A DNA stretch of 48,157 bases, taken from DATMNI01 sp035570275. Its GTDB lineage: Bacteria > Acidobacteriota > Terriglobia > Bryobacterales > Bryobacteraceae. The position numbers were made by a program, and so were the translations under genes. Shown here in pieces: positions 33,563-41,872 of this stretch. The notes beneath the pieces are model-generated. The model was given only the letters and a program-made list of their open reading frames with translations, was not told the DNA's origin and did no database searches. The stretch is taken from positions 1 through 48,157 of the forward strand of contig DATMNI010000327.1 of NCBI GenBank assembly GCA_035570275.1. Reading direction: 5' to 3'. Each line of letters begins with the position of its first letter. Within the stretch, counting starts at the first letter, position 1.

Positions 33563-34330
33563 TTACCGATGGCCGGCCTTGACCGGCTTACCGTCGCGGA
33601 AATCAATCTCGATCAGTTTTTCACTCGTCGGAATGCGGGCTGCCACTTTCTTGGTGGCGGTGTCGATGACCGCCCCGTCGTCCGGATAAGCGTACTTGCC
33701 GTTCAGGCTGAACGAAATCCAGCCAGGGTGGCTTCTCAGACGGGCCCTGAAACAGCGCCACGTCTGCGACATGGCGCGGCGGCATGGACGTGATGTCGTA
33801 CACGTAAACGTACCCGTAGACCCCATCTACCATCCAAACCTCTTTCTGGTCGGGTCGGATATTTTCGCTTCCACCCGGTACAGCATCTTGCCGCCCCACT
33901 GATCGCCGGTGCGGGCGGCGCCCACCTCGAACCCGAGCAGCCAATCGACATTGGCGAATACATATTGTTCGTTGTCGGTGACGGCGATGGGACGGAGGCC
34001 CTTACTGAACCGCGCGACTTTCCCGATCACGCGGTTCGTGCGGGTGTCGGCGATATAGACGTATGGATCGGTCAGAACTTCGAGATACACGCGCGTGCCA
34101 TCCCGATTCATCCACGTGTTGTGCGGCCCGACACCCAGAATGGGATGATCGTCCGCAGCGTACTCCTTGCCATGCGTCACCGGTATCTTCGCCTTCGGGT
34201 CGCCGGTGGCCGCGTCGATCACCCACCAACTGTCACCGTCGCGCAGCGGGAGGTAGAGTGTCTTCCCGTCCGGTGTGATAGCTGGGCTGTCGGCGTATCC
34301 GTCATTGTACGTTAAGAAGTTCTTCAACAC
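33563..34330 (-). pseudogene. YncE-like beta-propeller gene with an internal deletion and two frame changes
   Basis: The first frame reads LKNFLTYNDGYADSPAITPD, WWVIDAATGDPKAKIPV and GPHNTWMNRDGTRVYL, up to MLYRVEAKISD. The next frame continues PDQKEVWMVDGVYGYVYVYD and MPPRHVADVALFQG. The third ends HPGWISFSLNGKYAYPDDG, VIDTATKKVAARIP and EIDFRDGKPVKAGHR. These are consecutive propeller blades of one protein. Between the first two pieces a stretch that in relatives contains a Cys-His-Gly-Cys segment is missing, so the first break is probably a deletion; the second is near 33738. The N-terminus is also shorter than usual. Confidence 0.75.
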
Positions 34331-34687
34331 CGCAGTCGAGCGCGTTGAGAAAGAGCGTGCATCGTACGGACAATTCTTCCAGCCAGCTCACATGGAGAGC
34401 TACCGCGAAAACGCAAGCACATTTCGGGGCCGTTTGGTTCGGAAGGTCCCCATGAGTTTGAGGTCGGCGAGGCTGAAGACGAGGAGCACAGGGTCGATGG
34501 AGTGATCGGCATGGGCATCAAGTCCGCCGTGCTTTATCATTTGGAGCCGGCTCTGCTTCCTCGGCAAGCGCACCTTGGAATCAAGGTGGATCTACCAGGA
34601 TTCCTCCTGTGACACGCCGTCCACGGCCGTTGGGAAGCGCCCGGTCCGTTAACGATCCCAATCCCCGGCCGCTGCTTGCCCTCCTCC
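34331..34687. other. Intergenic region, no gene confirmed
   Basis: About 360 bases between the beta-propeller remnant and the glycosyltransferase stop. A rightward frame (about 34420-34610, with EDEEHRVDGVIGMGIKSAVL) stays open to TGA but I cannot connect it to any family and it has no start in context. Confidence 0.3.
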
Positions 34688-35410
34688 TCACCGCCAGATC
34701 ACCAGCTTCACCCACAGCCGCAACAACTGCCCGAAGGTATTCGCCAGCGACCGCAGACGGAAAAACTGCGACGTTCCGTAGCGGCGCGGGTAATGGTGTA
34801 CACCCACCTCTTCCACCTCGCATCGGCTCAGTTCCAGCTTGCGCACCAGTTCCACGCAGATGGTCCCGCTGGTGGAGGTCAGCCGGATCTGGTCCAGCAA
34901 CGACCGCCGGATCAGCCGGTAGTCGCAATCGATGTCGCGGATACGGATGCGGAAGAGCAGCCGCGCGCAAAGGTTGTAAATCTGCCCGATCCAGATGCGG
35001 TGCGCCGGGTCGTGCCGCTCCAGCTTGAAACCGTTCACCAGCCCCGTCTTCGGCCCCACGCGTTCCATCAGCCGCGGCAGCTCGCCCACGTCGTACTGTC
35101 CGTCGCCATCGGTGTAAAAGACGAAGTCCTTCGTGGCCGCCTCAAATCCGCTGCGCAACGCCCCCCCGTAGCCGCGATTCCGTGGGTGCGTCACCACCCT
35201 CATCCGCGGGCCGTACTGCTTCCGCAACTCCTCCAGAATCTCGCCGGTGCGGTCGCGGCTGCCGTCATTCACCACGATCAGTTCGTAGTCCGCCACGTGC
35301 TCCTCAAGCACGTCGAACGCCTTATCCACCAGCGCCCGCAGCGAGGGAGCGTCATTGTAGGCGGGGAAAAAAACGCTCAGCGATGGAAACGTGCGGCCCC
35401 CCACAATCAC
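34688..35410 (-). CDS. Family 2 glycosyltransferase (polyprenyl-phosphate glycosyltransferase-like)
   Basis: A 240-residue GT-A-fold enzyme without membrane helices. The nucleotide-sugar site is LSVFFPAYNDAPSL (10-23) and VVNDGSRDRTGEI; the metal-binding DxD is in YTDGDGQYD. Members of this group transfer a sugar from a nucleotide donor to a polyprenyl phosphate carrier or to a lipid. Its ATG overlaps the methyltransferase stop by 4 nt, so the two are co-translated and may modify the same cell-envelope glycan (inference). Confidence 0.9.
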   Translation of the reverse strand: MIVGGRTFPSLSVFFPAYNDAPSLRALVDKAFDVLEEHVADYELIVVNDGSRDRTGEILEELRKQYGPRMRVVTHPRNRGYGGALRSGFEAATKDFVFYTDGDGQYDVGELPRLMERVGPKTGLVNGFKLERHDPAHRIWIGQIYNLCARLLFRIRIRDIDCDYRLIRRSLLDQIRLTSTSGTICVELVRKLELSRCEVEEVGVHHYPRRYGTSQFFRLRSLANTFGQLLRLWVKLVIWR

Positions 35411-36174
35411 ACCATCTTCTCACCGATCAGAATGAGTGACTGGCCCACCGGGAAACGATGGCCCGCGCCGATCCACGCCGCCTCCAGCGCCAGGGGCGCG
35501 TAGAGTGCGCGGTCCAGCCAGGGCGCCACCGGCGTAACTCCGCTCGACGCCGGCTGGCGTATCATCTGCCGCATCAGCGGCTCCCAGATTCGGAACTTCG
35601 CCAACGCCACCGGCATCAACAGCGAATTGGCATAGGTGCAGCGCAGCACCCGCACCCCTGCATCCGAGACCAGGCCCGTCAACCGCCTCCCGGTGAAGCG
35701 CTGCCGCTCGAAGGCGAATTCGGAATGGCGGCTGCGCAGCATGTCGAGCGCCGACGTCCGCATCACCAGCAGCCCGCCCGGCGCCAGCACGCGCGCCAGT
35801 TCACCGGCCGCTTTGGGTTCCTGGCCGCGTGGCAGATGCGTAAGCACGTCAATCGAAATCACCAGGTCGAATGCGCCGGCAGGAAAGGGAAGCGCCCGAA
35901 TATCGCCTTGCACCGGCCGTTCCACGCCCATCTCCCGCGCGTAGCTCAGCCCATCGCCCGACAGATCCATCGCTACCATCGGCCACCCGCGTTCCACTTG
36001 CAGCCGATGCGACAAATAACCGGTGCCGCACCCGGCTTCGAGCGCGCGCCCGATGCTGCGCCCCGCAACATATGGCTCCATCATGCGAAACAGAATGCGC
36101 CGCATGCCCCGGTACCACCAGAAGTCCTTTTCGGACTCCCGGATGTTGGCGAATTCCGCCGGGTTCATGCTCAT
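35407..36174 (-). CDS. Class I SAM-dependent methyltransferase
   Basis: A 255-residue protein. Motif I is ALEAGCGTGYLSHRL (44-58), followed by an acidic residue at the end of strand 2 (VAMDLSG), VQGDIRALPFPAGAFDLVIS and VLAPGGLLVMRTSAL. The N-terminus FWWYRGMRRILFRMM is typical of methyltransferases encoded beside glycosyltransferases. The methyl acceptor is unknown. The start ATG at 36174 is the last of a chain of four ATGA-linked starts that begins at the rnc stop; a further in-frame ATG lies two codons in. The stop overlaps the GT2 gene. Confidence 0.9.
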   Translation of the reverse strand: MSMNPAEFANIRESEKDFWWYRGMRRILFRMMEPYVAGRSIGRALEAGCGTGYLSHRLQVERGWPMVAMDLSGDGLSYAREMGVERPVQGDIRALPFPAGAFDLVISIDVLTHLPRGQEPKAAGELARVLAPGGLLVMRTSALDMLRSRHSEFAFERQRFTGRRLTGLVSDAGVRVLRCTYANSLLMPVALAKFRIWEPLMRQMIRQPASSGVTPVAPWLDRALYAPLALEAAWIGAGHRFPVGQSLILIGEKMV

Positions 36175-36222
36175 GGCCGGTTTATGCTCATGGCCGCTTC
36201 GTGCTCATCGCCGGTTGCTCAT
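36168..36222 (-). promoter_or_regulatory. Tandem mini-ORF relay of ATGA stop-start overlaps between rnc and the methyltransferase
   Basis: Reading leftward, ATG occurs at 36222, 36208, 36191 and 36174. The first overlaps the rnc stop as ATGA and opens MSNRR-stop. Its TGA overlaps the ATG at 36208, which opens MSTKRP-stop. That TGA overlaps the ATG at 36191, which opens MSINRP-stop. That TGA overlaps the methyltransferase ATG at 36174. The units are near-repeats of 17 nt (one of 14): 21 (or 18) nt of mini-ORF minus the 4-nt overlap. No separate Shine-Dalgarno precedes 36174, so termination-reinitiation from rnc is a plausible way to translate the downstream gene. Confidence 0.75.
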
Positions 36223-36965
36223 GGAGGTGGCAAGTGCGCCAACTGATCCCCCAGCAATTTCTCGTAAATCCCGCGCGCTGCCCGTTGTGCGGCAACCTTC
36301 TTCGTCCGTCCTTCCGCCTGGCCGTGCCAATCGTTGCCCACCCTCACTTCCACGGTGAACGTCTTGGAATGCTGCGGCCCCTTTTCCGCCACTACGGAGT
36401 AGCGCGGCTCCGGCAGGCTCTGCCGCTGCGCCAGCTCCAGCAGAGCCAGCTTGAAGTTCGTGACGGCCGGCTGATGGCCGAAGTCCTCTTCCCCGTCGCC
36501 CGAAACCGGCGCCTCCAGCACCAGCCCCGCCACCAGGTTTCGCGCCGCTTCCAGTCCCCCGTCCAGGTAGATGGCGGCGATGATGGCTTCCAGCGCATCC
36601 ACCAGCAGGTTCTTCTTCCCACGGCCGCCGCTCATTTCCTCGCCGCGTCCCAGTGCCAGGTAGCTGCCCACGTCCAACCGGCGGGCCACGCCGTGCAGAT
36701 GGTCCGCGCTCACCAGGTGCGCCTTCCTGCCCGAAAGCTCTCCTTCGCGGCAATGCGGAAATCGGCGCACCAGTTCGTCGGATATCAGGAAACCCAGAAT
36801 CGAATCACCCAGGAACTCCAGTTGCTCGTTGTCGCTCAGTGGAGAACCCGGACCGGTGCGGTTTTCATTGGCCAGGGAACTGTGCGTCAGCGCGCGGCGC
36901 AATAACTCCGCGTTGGTGAACTGGTAATGCAGTTTCAACTCGAGCGTTGCCGGCTCCTCGTGCAT
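36219..36965 (-). CDS. rnc: Ribonuclease III
   Basis: About 248 residues from ATG 36965; an in-frame GTG at 37010 would add 15 residues that are outside the family core. The RNase III signature is NEQLEFLGDSILGFL and the second acidic cluster is LLVDALEAIIAAIYLDGG. The C-terminal dsRNA-binding domain ends EGRTKKVAAQRAARGIYEKL. The enzyme processes rRNA precursors and other double-stranded RNA. It lies between TPR protein genes and the methyltransferase-glycosyltransferase pair, all leftward. Its TGA starts the ATGA relay at 36222. Confidence 0.93.
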   Translation of the reverse strand: MHEEPATLELKLHYQFTNAELLRRALTHSSLANENRTGPGSPLSDNEQLEFLGDSILGFLISDELVRRFPHCREGELSGRKAHLVSADHLHGVARRLDVGSYLALGRGEEMSGGRGKKNLLVDALEAIIAAIYLDGGLEAARNLVAGLVLEAPVSGDGEEDFGHQPAVTNFKLALLELAQRQSLPEPRYSVVAEKGPQHSKTFTVEVRVGNDWHGQAEGRTKKVAAQRAARGIYEKLLGDQLAHLPPP

Positions 36966-37044
36966 GAATGGAAGGTGACGCCGGGGGGCCACCTCTTTGG
37001 AGTTGACCACCCTGGAGCGGAATATGGTTCCAAGAAACGCCGCC

Positions 37045-37824
37045 CTATTTCGCGTCCTTAGCCTTTCCCCCCGCTTTGATGGCCGCCGCCCGTACGCCCT
37101 CGGTCACCTGCTTGATTTGGGGATGAAGCTGCGGATCTGCCAACACCTTGTCGCAGATTACGATGGCCTCGTCGTTCTTGCCGAGGGACTGCAAGGCCGA
37201 TGCCTGCCGCACCAGGAAGGCCGGTTGCGGATCCAGGTCTGATGCCGCTTTGAACTCGGCCACCGCCACGTCGTACTTCTTGCGGACCATCGCTGACAGC
37301 CCCAAACCGCTATGCGCCTCGGCCGTCATCTGCTGCCGGGCGTCCTCCCAATCCTTGTCCGGGGTCTGGGGGTTCGGCTTGGCCGCCGTTTTCAAGTTCT
37401 CGATCGTATCCTTAAGATACTTCTCCGCCTTGGCCAGCTTCTCTTCCTTGTCCAGATCGTTTTCGCGCGTGGTTTGCGCGATCACTTCGCCCAGCAGCAG
37501 CGTGGTCTGGTAGTTCTTGGGGTTGATTTCCAGCACGCGCTCGCCGTACACCTGCGCCTTCACTAGGTCGTTCTTCGTCTGGTAAGAGCGGGCTTCGAAA
37601 AACAGCGCAACCTCTTTAAACTCGGTATCCGCGAAGCCGGTAATCAGCGCCTCGGCGGCCGCGATGGTCTGGTCCGGACCTGCCTGCGAGGCCGCGAACA
37701 GCGCCTTCACCGCGTCCAATTCCTTGGCCGACTTGGGGACCGGCGGCTTCTGCGCCCACAAGCTGGAAGCGCCGGCGGCCGCGGCAACCGCGGCGGCCAA
37801 GGCGGCGAGAATGGTTCGTTTCAT
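37045..37824 (-). CDS. Exported TPR-repeat protein
   Basis: A 259-residue protein with an Ala-rich signal peptide (MKRTILAALAAAVAAAAGAS, cleavage near SLWAQ). The rest is helical with TPR-like units: TEFKEVALFFEARSYQTKND, AQVYGERVLEINPKNYQTTL and KYDVAVAEFKAASDLDPQPA. Such periplasmic TPR proteins usually scaffold other proteins; the partner is unknown. It lies 25 nt after the larger TPR gene and upstream of rnc, in one leftward unit. Confidence 0.8.
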   Translation of the reverse strand: MKRTILAALAAAVAAAAGASSLWAQKPPVPKSAKELDAVKALFAASQAGPDQTIAAAEALITGFADTEFKEVALFFEARSYQTKNDLVKAQVYGERVLEINPKNYQTTLLLGEVIAQTTRENDLDKEEKLAKAEKYLKDTIENLKTAAKPNPQTPDKDWEDARQQMTAEAHSGLGLSAMVRKKYDVAVAEFKAASDLDPQPAFLVRQASALQSLGKNDEAIVICDKVLADPQLHPQIKQVTEGVRAAAIKAGGKAKDAK

Positions 37825-37849
37825 CGGTCAAAACTCCTTCGATTCGGCT

Positions 37850-39334
37850 TTACTTTTTCGAACTTTGTGCAACGCCTGCTTGTGCCTGGGTGAGCGCGGT
37901 TTTCGAAGCGCCCTCCACTTTCAGCGCGTCCTGAAAATACTGCAGCGCCTGTTCGCGCTCTCCCGCCGCTTGCGAGAGCTTCCCCAGGTAAACCAGCGCC
38001 CACGCTTTTACCGCCGCCTCGGGTTCCAGCTCCAGCGTCTTCTTAAACAGCCGATCGGCTGTCTCCGGATCCTTTTCGAGCGCCGCTACCCGCGCCAGAC
38101 CATAATACGCCGCCGCGTGCATCGGTTTCTTATCGGTCTGCTCCAGAACGCCGAGAAACAGCTTCTTCGCCTTCCCCACGTAGCTCGGGTCCTGGGTCCG
38201 GGCAGCCAGCAGATCTTCCGCGTCGGCCAGCGTTTTGGCCGCGCCCGTCGGCGGAGGCGGCGCCGGCGCCTCGGTAATGACCGTTCTTCCCGGCCGCTCC
38301 TTCGGCGTCTTATTGAACTCCACGCCGGTCAACCGCTTGTCTTCTTTCGCCAGGTCGATAGCCTGCACCATGTCGGTGAAGTAGTAAACCATCGACGTTT
38401 CCTGTTTCTCATACGCCGGCAGCGATTCGGCGAAGTATGGCGCCAGCGCGTACCCTTCTTTCAGCGCATCCTGCACCATGGAAGGCTTGTGGTCCAACCG
38501 CGCCTCCACAGCCTTGATCAGCGATTCACTGGTCAGCAGCAGAAAGTCCTCTTTGTAGGAATCGCCCAGCCCCTGTGCCCGGATCACGTGATCCATCAGG
38601 CTCTTCTTGCGGGTCAGAATTTCCATGTTGCGCGTGGCCAGCGGATCCAGGAGGTAGTGCAGGTAGGCGTGCCGCAAATCGAAGATGCGCGGCTCAGGCG
38701 AAGGTGTCACCACCACCGTGTAGTTAAAACCGTAGCTGCGCGTCTGGATCTGGTTCGGCCCGGCCAGCAGTTCGATGAAGATCTGGAACCGGCGGCCCTT
38801 GAACCCGGAAGCCGACTGCCGCAAGTACCCGCTGACCTGCAGCACCGCATCGGTGACCGGCTCATGATACCGGCCCAGATACTGCTCAATGGCCGGCTGT
38901 GACCGCCGCCAGAGATCCTCCACGTTGGCTTCCTGATAGAACTTCTCCAGCAGCCCCGAAAGCTCCCGCATCCCCACCACTTCCGGCGGAATCTCCACGT
39001 CGCGCTGCGTGAATGCAAACGTGGGCGGCCCGACGCAGGAGAGCGCGAAGGAAATGTACTGGCTCAGTTCCAGCGTGTCGTTCTTCTGGCGATGCCGGTC
39101 GAAGAAGTCCTTGAGCGCGGACAGCGAGGGAATGTTCCGTTTGGCCAGTTCGGCGCGGATGGCCGCGCGCAGCGGATGATTGGTAGGAGAGGAAAGTTCC
39201 GCGCTATAGCCGGCCGCGTTGATGGCCGCCATCACCGTGAAGAGACTTGGGGAGGCGTCGAGTTGCCCGGTTTCGGCAGGCCGGGCCGCCGGGGAAACGG
39301 CAAGAAACGTAAGGATGGCAAGTACCAGCCGCTT
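37850..39334 (-). CDS. Exported hypothetical protein with C-terminal TPR repeats
   Basis: About 494 residues. I prefer a TTG start at 39334: AGGTG lies 8 nt upstream and the product begins directly with a signal peptide (MKRLVLAILTFLAVSP). A GTG at 39376 would add 14 residues. The central part has TVVVTPSPEPRIFDLRHAYL followed by HYLLDPLATRN; this resembles the active-site helix of secreted metallopeptidase-like families, but the HExxH motif is absent. A Pro-rich linker (APAPPPPTGA) leads to TPR units (MHAAAYYGLARVAALEKDPE, AWALVYLGKLSQAAGEREQA). Function unknown; similar proteins occur in other Acidobacteria. Confidence 0.75.
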   Translation of the reverse strand, partial: KRLVLAILTFLAVSPAARPAETGQLDASPSLFTVMAAINAAGYSAELSSPTNHPLRAAIRAELAKRNIPSLSALKDFFDRHRQKNDTLELSQYISFALSCVGPPTFAFTQRDVEIPPEVVGMRELSGLLEKFYQEANVEDLWRRSQPAIEQYLGRYHEPVTDAVLQVSGYLRQSASGFKGRRFQIFIELLAGPNQIQTRSYGFNYTVVVTPSPEPRIFDLRHAYLHYLLDPLATRNMEILTRKKSLMDHVIRAQGLGDSYKEDFLLLTSESLIKAVEARLDHKPSMVQDALKEGYALAPYFAESLPAYEKQETSMVYYFTDMVQAIDLAKEDKRLTGVEFNKTPKERPGRTVITEAPAPPPPTGAAKTLADAEDLLAARTQDPSYVGKAKKLFLGVLEQTDKKPMHAAAYYGLARVAALEKDPETADRLFKKTLELEPEAAVKAWALVYLGKLSQAAGEREQALQYFQDALKVEGASKTALTQAQAGVAQSSKK

Positions 39335-39524
39335 CAAATGAGGTGCACCTGTTTTTAAGATATCCCAGTTTATCACCCTATAGCAGTTTGGTTTGCCACG
39401 CCCGAACCCAACCGGTCACAACAGAATATTAAATTTCTTGGTCGTTCGGATGCAGTGAGTTGCAGCGGTTTTCCCGGGTGATGGAGCGCCGGCGCCGAAG
39501 GAGTAGTCTGCGATGCTGGAAAGC

Positions 39525-39542
39525 GGGTGGGACAGATGTCCC
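39525..39542 (+). repeat. 18-bp repeat with palindrome, copy 1
   Basis: GGGTGGGACAGATGTCCC, containing the perfect inverted repeat GGGACA-GA-TGTCCC. An identical 18-mer lies 73 bases downstream. It could be an operator pair or a dispersed extragenic repeat. Confidence 0.7.
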
Positions 39543-39597
39543 GGTTGCCTCGCCCAATTCGCGCTTAACTGCTTTATATTCAGTGAGCGAAACTGCC

Positions 39598-39615
39598 GGG
39601 TGGGACAGATGTCCC
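39598..39615 (+). repeat. 18-bp repeat with palindrome, copy 2
   Basis: Same 18 bases as at 39525 in the same orientation, centre to centre 73 bp, about seven helical turns. It lies 125 bp before the sterol-desaturase start. Confidence 0.7.
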
Positions 39616-39739
39616 AGCCGGCCTACAACCCGTTCCACATCGGCCCACAAAGTGGTACGGGCAATCTCTGATTGCCGGCCCGCCGCGGCCCTTGCGTTAT
39701 GATGGCTCCGAGGGCCTCCCACCCTCGCCGTGACCCCAC

Positions 39740-41047
39740 ATGGATACCACGTACGGCCGGGCAGTCGCTCTCGCGGTTCCGGTTTTCATTTCGCTGATCG
39801 CGCTCGAATTCGTTCTGGACCGCATCCGCGGCACCCGTCGCGCATGCGCGCACTACTACCATCTCGCGGACTCTCTCAACAGCTTGAGCTGCGGCATTGT
39901 CAGCACCGGGATGCGCGTCTTCTTCGCGTTCCTCGGCGCCTTCGCCTACCAATGGGTGCTGCTGCACGTGGCCCCGTTTCCATTGCCCGCCGGCCACTGG
40001 CTCACCTGGCTCTTCGCCTTCGTGGCCTATGACCTGTGCTACTACTGGCAGCACCGTCTGGGCCACACCGTGGGCCTGTTCTGGGCCACCCATTCCGTGC
40101 ATCATCAGAGCGAGGAGTTCAACCTCACCACCGCCCTGCGGCAGCCCGGCACCGGCGCCTTCACGAATTGGATTTTCTACGTTCCCATGGCGCTTGCGGG
40201 CGTGCCCATCAGCGTCTTTCTGCTGGTGGGGCTGGTCCAACTCTTCTATCAGTTCTGGCCGCACACGCGCCTCATCGGCCGGCTGGGGTTTCTGGACCGG
40301 TGGATCCAGACACCGTCCAACCACCGCGTGCATCACGCCCAGAACGATGTTTACCTGGACAAGAACTACGTGGGTGTCTTCCTGATCTGGGACCGTATAT
40401 TCGGCACCTTTCAGGAGGAACTCGACCGCGAACCCTGCATTTACGGTGTCCGCGGCCAACTGAAGAGCTGGAACCCGGTGTGGGCCAACCTGCACTACTG
40501 GTGGCTGATGGCGCGCGACGCGTGGCATGCGGCCTCGTGGCGCGACAAGCTCTACGTCTGGATCGCGCCCCCTGGCTGGCGCCCCGCCGATGTGGCCGCG
40601 CATTTCCCCAAACCGCCCTACGATCCGACCCGCGATTTCGAGCGCTTCGATCCGCCGCGCGGCGTCGGCCTGAGTCTTTACGTGCTGGCCCAGTTCGTGG
40701 CCATCATGGTGGCGAACAGCCACTTCCTGGCGCTGCTGCCGAAACAAAGCATGGCGTGGAACTTGGCCTACTTCGGTTTCATCCTGATCAGCCTGGTGAC
40801 GCTGGGCGGAGTCCTGGAAAACCGCCGCGAGTTCGTGATTCTGGAAGGTGGCCGAATGCTGGGCGTCGCCGGCGCCGTTCTGGCGATGGGCGCCTGGTTC
40901 GGCAATCTGCGTGACTCGCGCGTGGTCTTATCCGTGGCGGCGTTCGCCGTGGTTTCGGTGGCGTGCTTGTGGCTGGCGTGGCGCAAGCAAGCCAGCGTCC
41001 GCACCACTGCTCCCATCGCCGCCACCAATCTCGCCATCCGGTCGTAG
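39740..41047 (+). CDS. Sterol desaturase/fatty acid hydroxylase family membrane protein
   Basis: A 435-residue membrane protein. The di-iron histidine clusters of the family are all present: HRLGH (105-109), HSVHH (118-122, in HSVHHQSEEFN) and HRVHH (195-199, in NHRVHHAQN). Helices surround them, and the C-terminal third adds four more hydrophobic segments, an extension seen in alkylglycerol-monooxygenase-like members. Such enzymes hydroxylate or desaturate lipids with oxygen. No clear Shine-Dalgarno precedes the ATG. Acidobacteria make ether lipids and hopanoids, which are possible substrates (inference). Confidence 0.88.
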   Translation: MDTTYGRAVALAVPVFISLIALEFVLDRIRGTRRACAHYYHLADSLNSLSCGIVSTGMRVFFAFLGAFAYQWVLLHVAPFPLPAGHWLTWLFAFVAYDLCYYWQHRLGHTVGLFWATHSVHHQSEEFNLTTALRQPGTGAFTNWIFYVPMALAGVPISVFLLVGLVQLFYQFWPHTRLIGRLGFLDRWIQTPSNHRVHHAQNDVYLDKNYVGVFLIWDRIFGTFQEELDREPCIYGVRGQLKSWNPVWANLHYWWLMARDAWHAASWRDKLYVWIAPPGWRPADVAAHFPKPPYDPTRDFERFDPPRGVGLSLYVLAQFVAIMVANSHFLALLPKQSMAWNLAYFGFILISLVTLGGVLENRREFVILEGGRMLGVAGAVLAMGAWFGNLRDSRVVLSVAAFAVVSVACLWLAWRKQASVRTTAPIAATNLAIRS

Positions 41048-41229
41048 TCCAGCCGGTTGTAGTCCAGCCGTTCCGGTGTGTCCCCGGTACGGGACGATCC
41101 TCCCGTTGAGGATTCCGGTCTGGCACAGCGAACGTACGACACTGCCTTGAGTGGATTACCCGTCACCTCCTGGGTGGTGTTGGATTGTCGGACTACCGGG
41201 GTTGCGGATATTGCTAATATGATGCGCAA

Positions 41230-41625
41230 ATGAGCGAATACGATTTTTCCAAGTCACTGAGAAATCTTAGCCCCGACACAAAACCCAACCAGAATGCTCC
41301 AGACCCGCTACCCTTCGGCAGCGCAACGTGGCAGAGCTCCTTCGATAGCAGCAAGGTGTGGGCGCAGGCGCTGCATTCAATCGCCGCGGGTTCCGACCCG
41401 AGCTGCCCGAATGCCGGGGCGATTGGCTGTCTCTTACTTCAGTCCATTGGGTCGCAACAGGGGCCGACGGGCGGTAAAGTCATGACCAAAACCACCTTCA
41501 TCCAACGCTTAAACACCAAAGGAGGATCTGCCCCCGCCGACGGTTGCTCAACGTCTGCCGATGTAGGCAGCCAAACGCTCGTGCCGTACACCGCCGACTA
41601 CTACTTCTTCCGCGGGAACCAGTAA
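41230..41625 (+). CDS. DUF3455-like protein lacking a signal peptide
   Basis: A 131-residue protein. FGSATWQSSFDSSKVWAQAL, GAIGCLLLQSIGS and the closing part (TFIQRLNTKGGSAPADGC, VPYTADYYFFR) match the DUF3455 pattern that I know from fungal and bacterial secreted proteins. Here the N-terminus is short and polar (MSEYDFSKSLRNL) with no signal peptide, so it is either a cytoplasmic variant or truncated. Function unknown. Confidence 0.65.
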   Translation: MSEYDFSKSLRNLSPDTKPNQNAPDPLPFGSATWQSSFDSSKVWAQALHSIAAGSDPSCPNAGAIGCLLLQSIGSQQGPTGGKVMTKTTFIQRLNTKGGSAPADGCSTSADVGSQTLVPYTADYYFFRGNQ

Positions 41626-41872
41626 AGATTTACTCCCCTGTCGCTGAATTCGGGCTGCGCACGAGAAGCCGCACCACGGTTCGTGCCCTTGCGTGCGCCA
41701 GCCCGGCAAAGCCGTCCGCCCAAACGGAACCCATGTCCGTAGCGGCCTGCGACATAATCGCCGCAGGGTCTACCCTCGGTTCCACGTTGACAGGGGCCGT
41801 GGAAATGACAGGCGAGGAGGCAGGTTGCAGACTCGGGCCGCGCGAGATCGGGGACCCGGCTGGCCTGAGCGC

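Larger units (their letters stand above)
39377..39739. other. Intergenic region with paired palindromes
   Basis: About 360 bases between the divergent TPR protein and sterol-desaturase genes. It holds the two 18-bp palindrome-containing repeats listed separately, and no gene. Both promoters should be here. Confidence 0.5.

Noticed and set aside
37664..38902. A 412-residue frame on the plus strand
   Set aside because: Antisense to two TPR genes with signal peptides and coherent repeats; the Arg/Leu-rich content has no motifs.
39623..40747. A 374-residue frame on the minus strand
   Set aside because: Antisense to the sterol-desaturase gene, whose three histidine clusters are clear.
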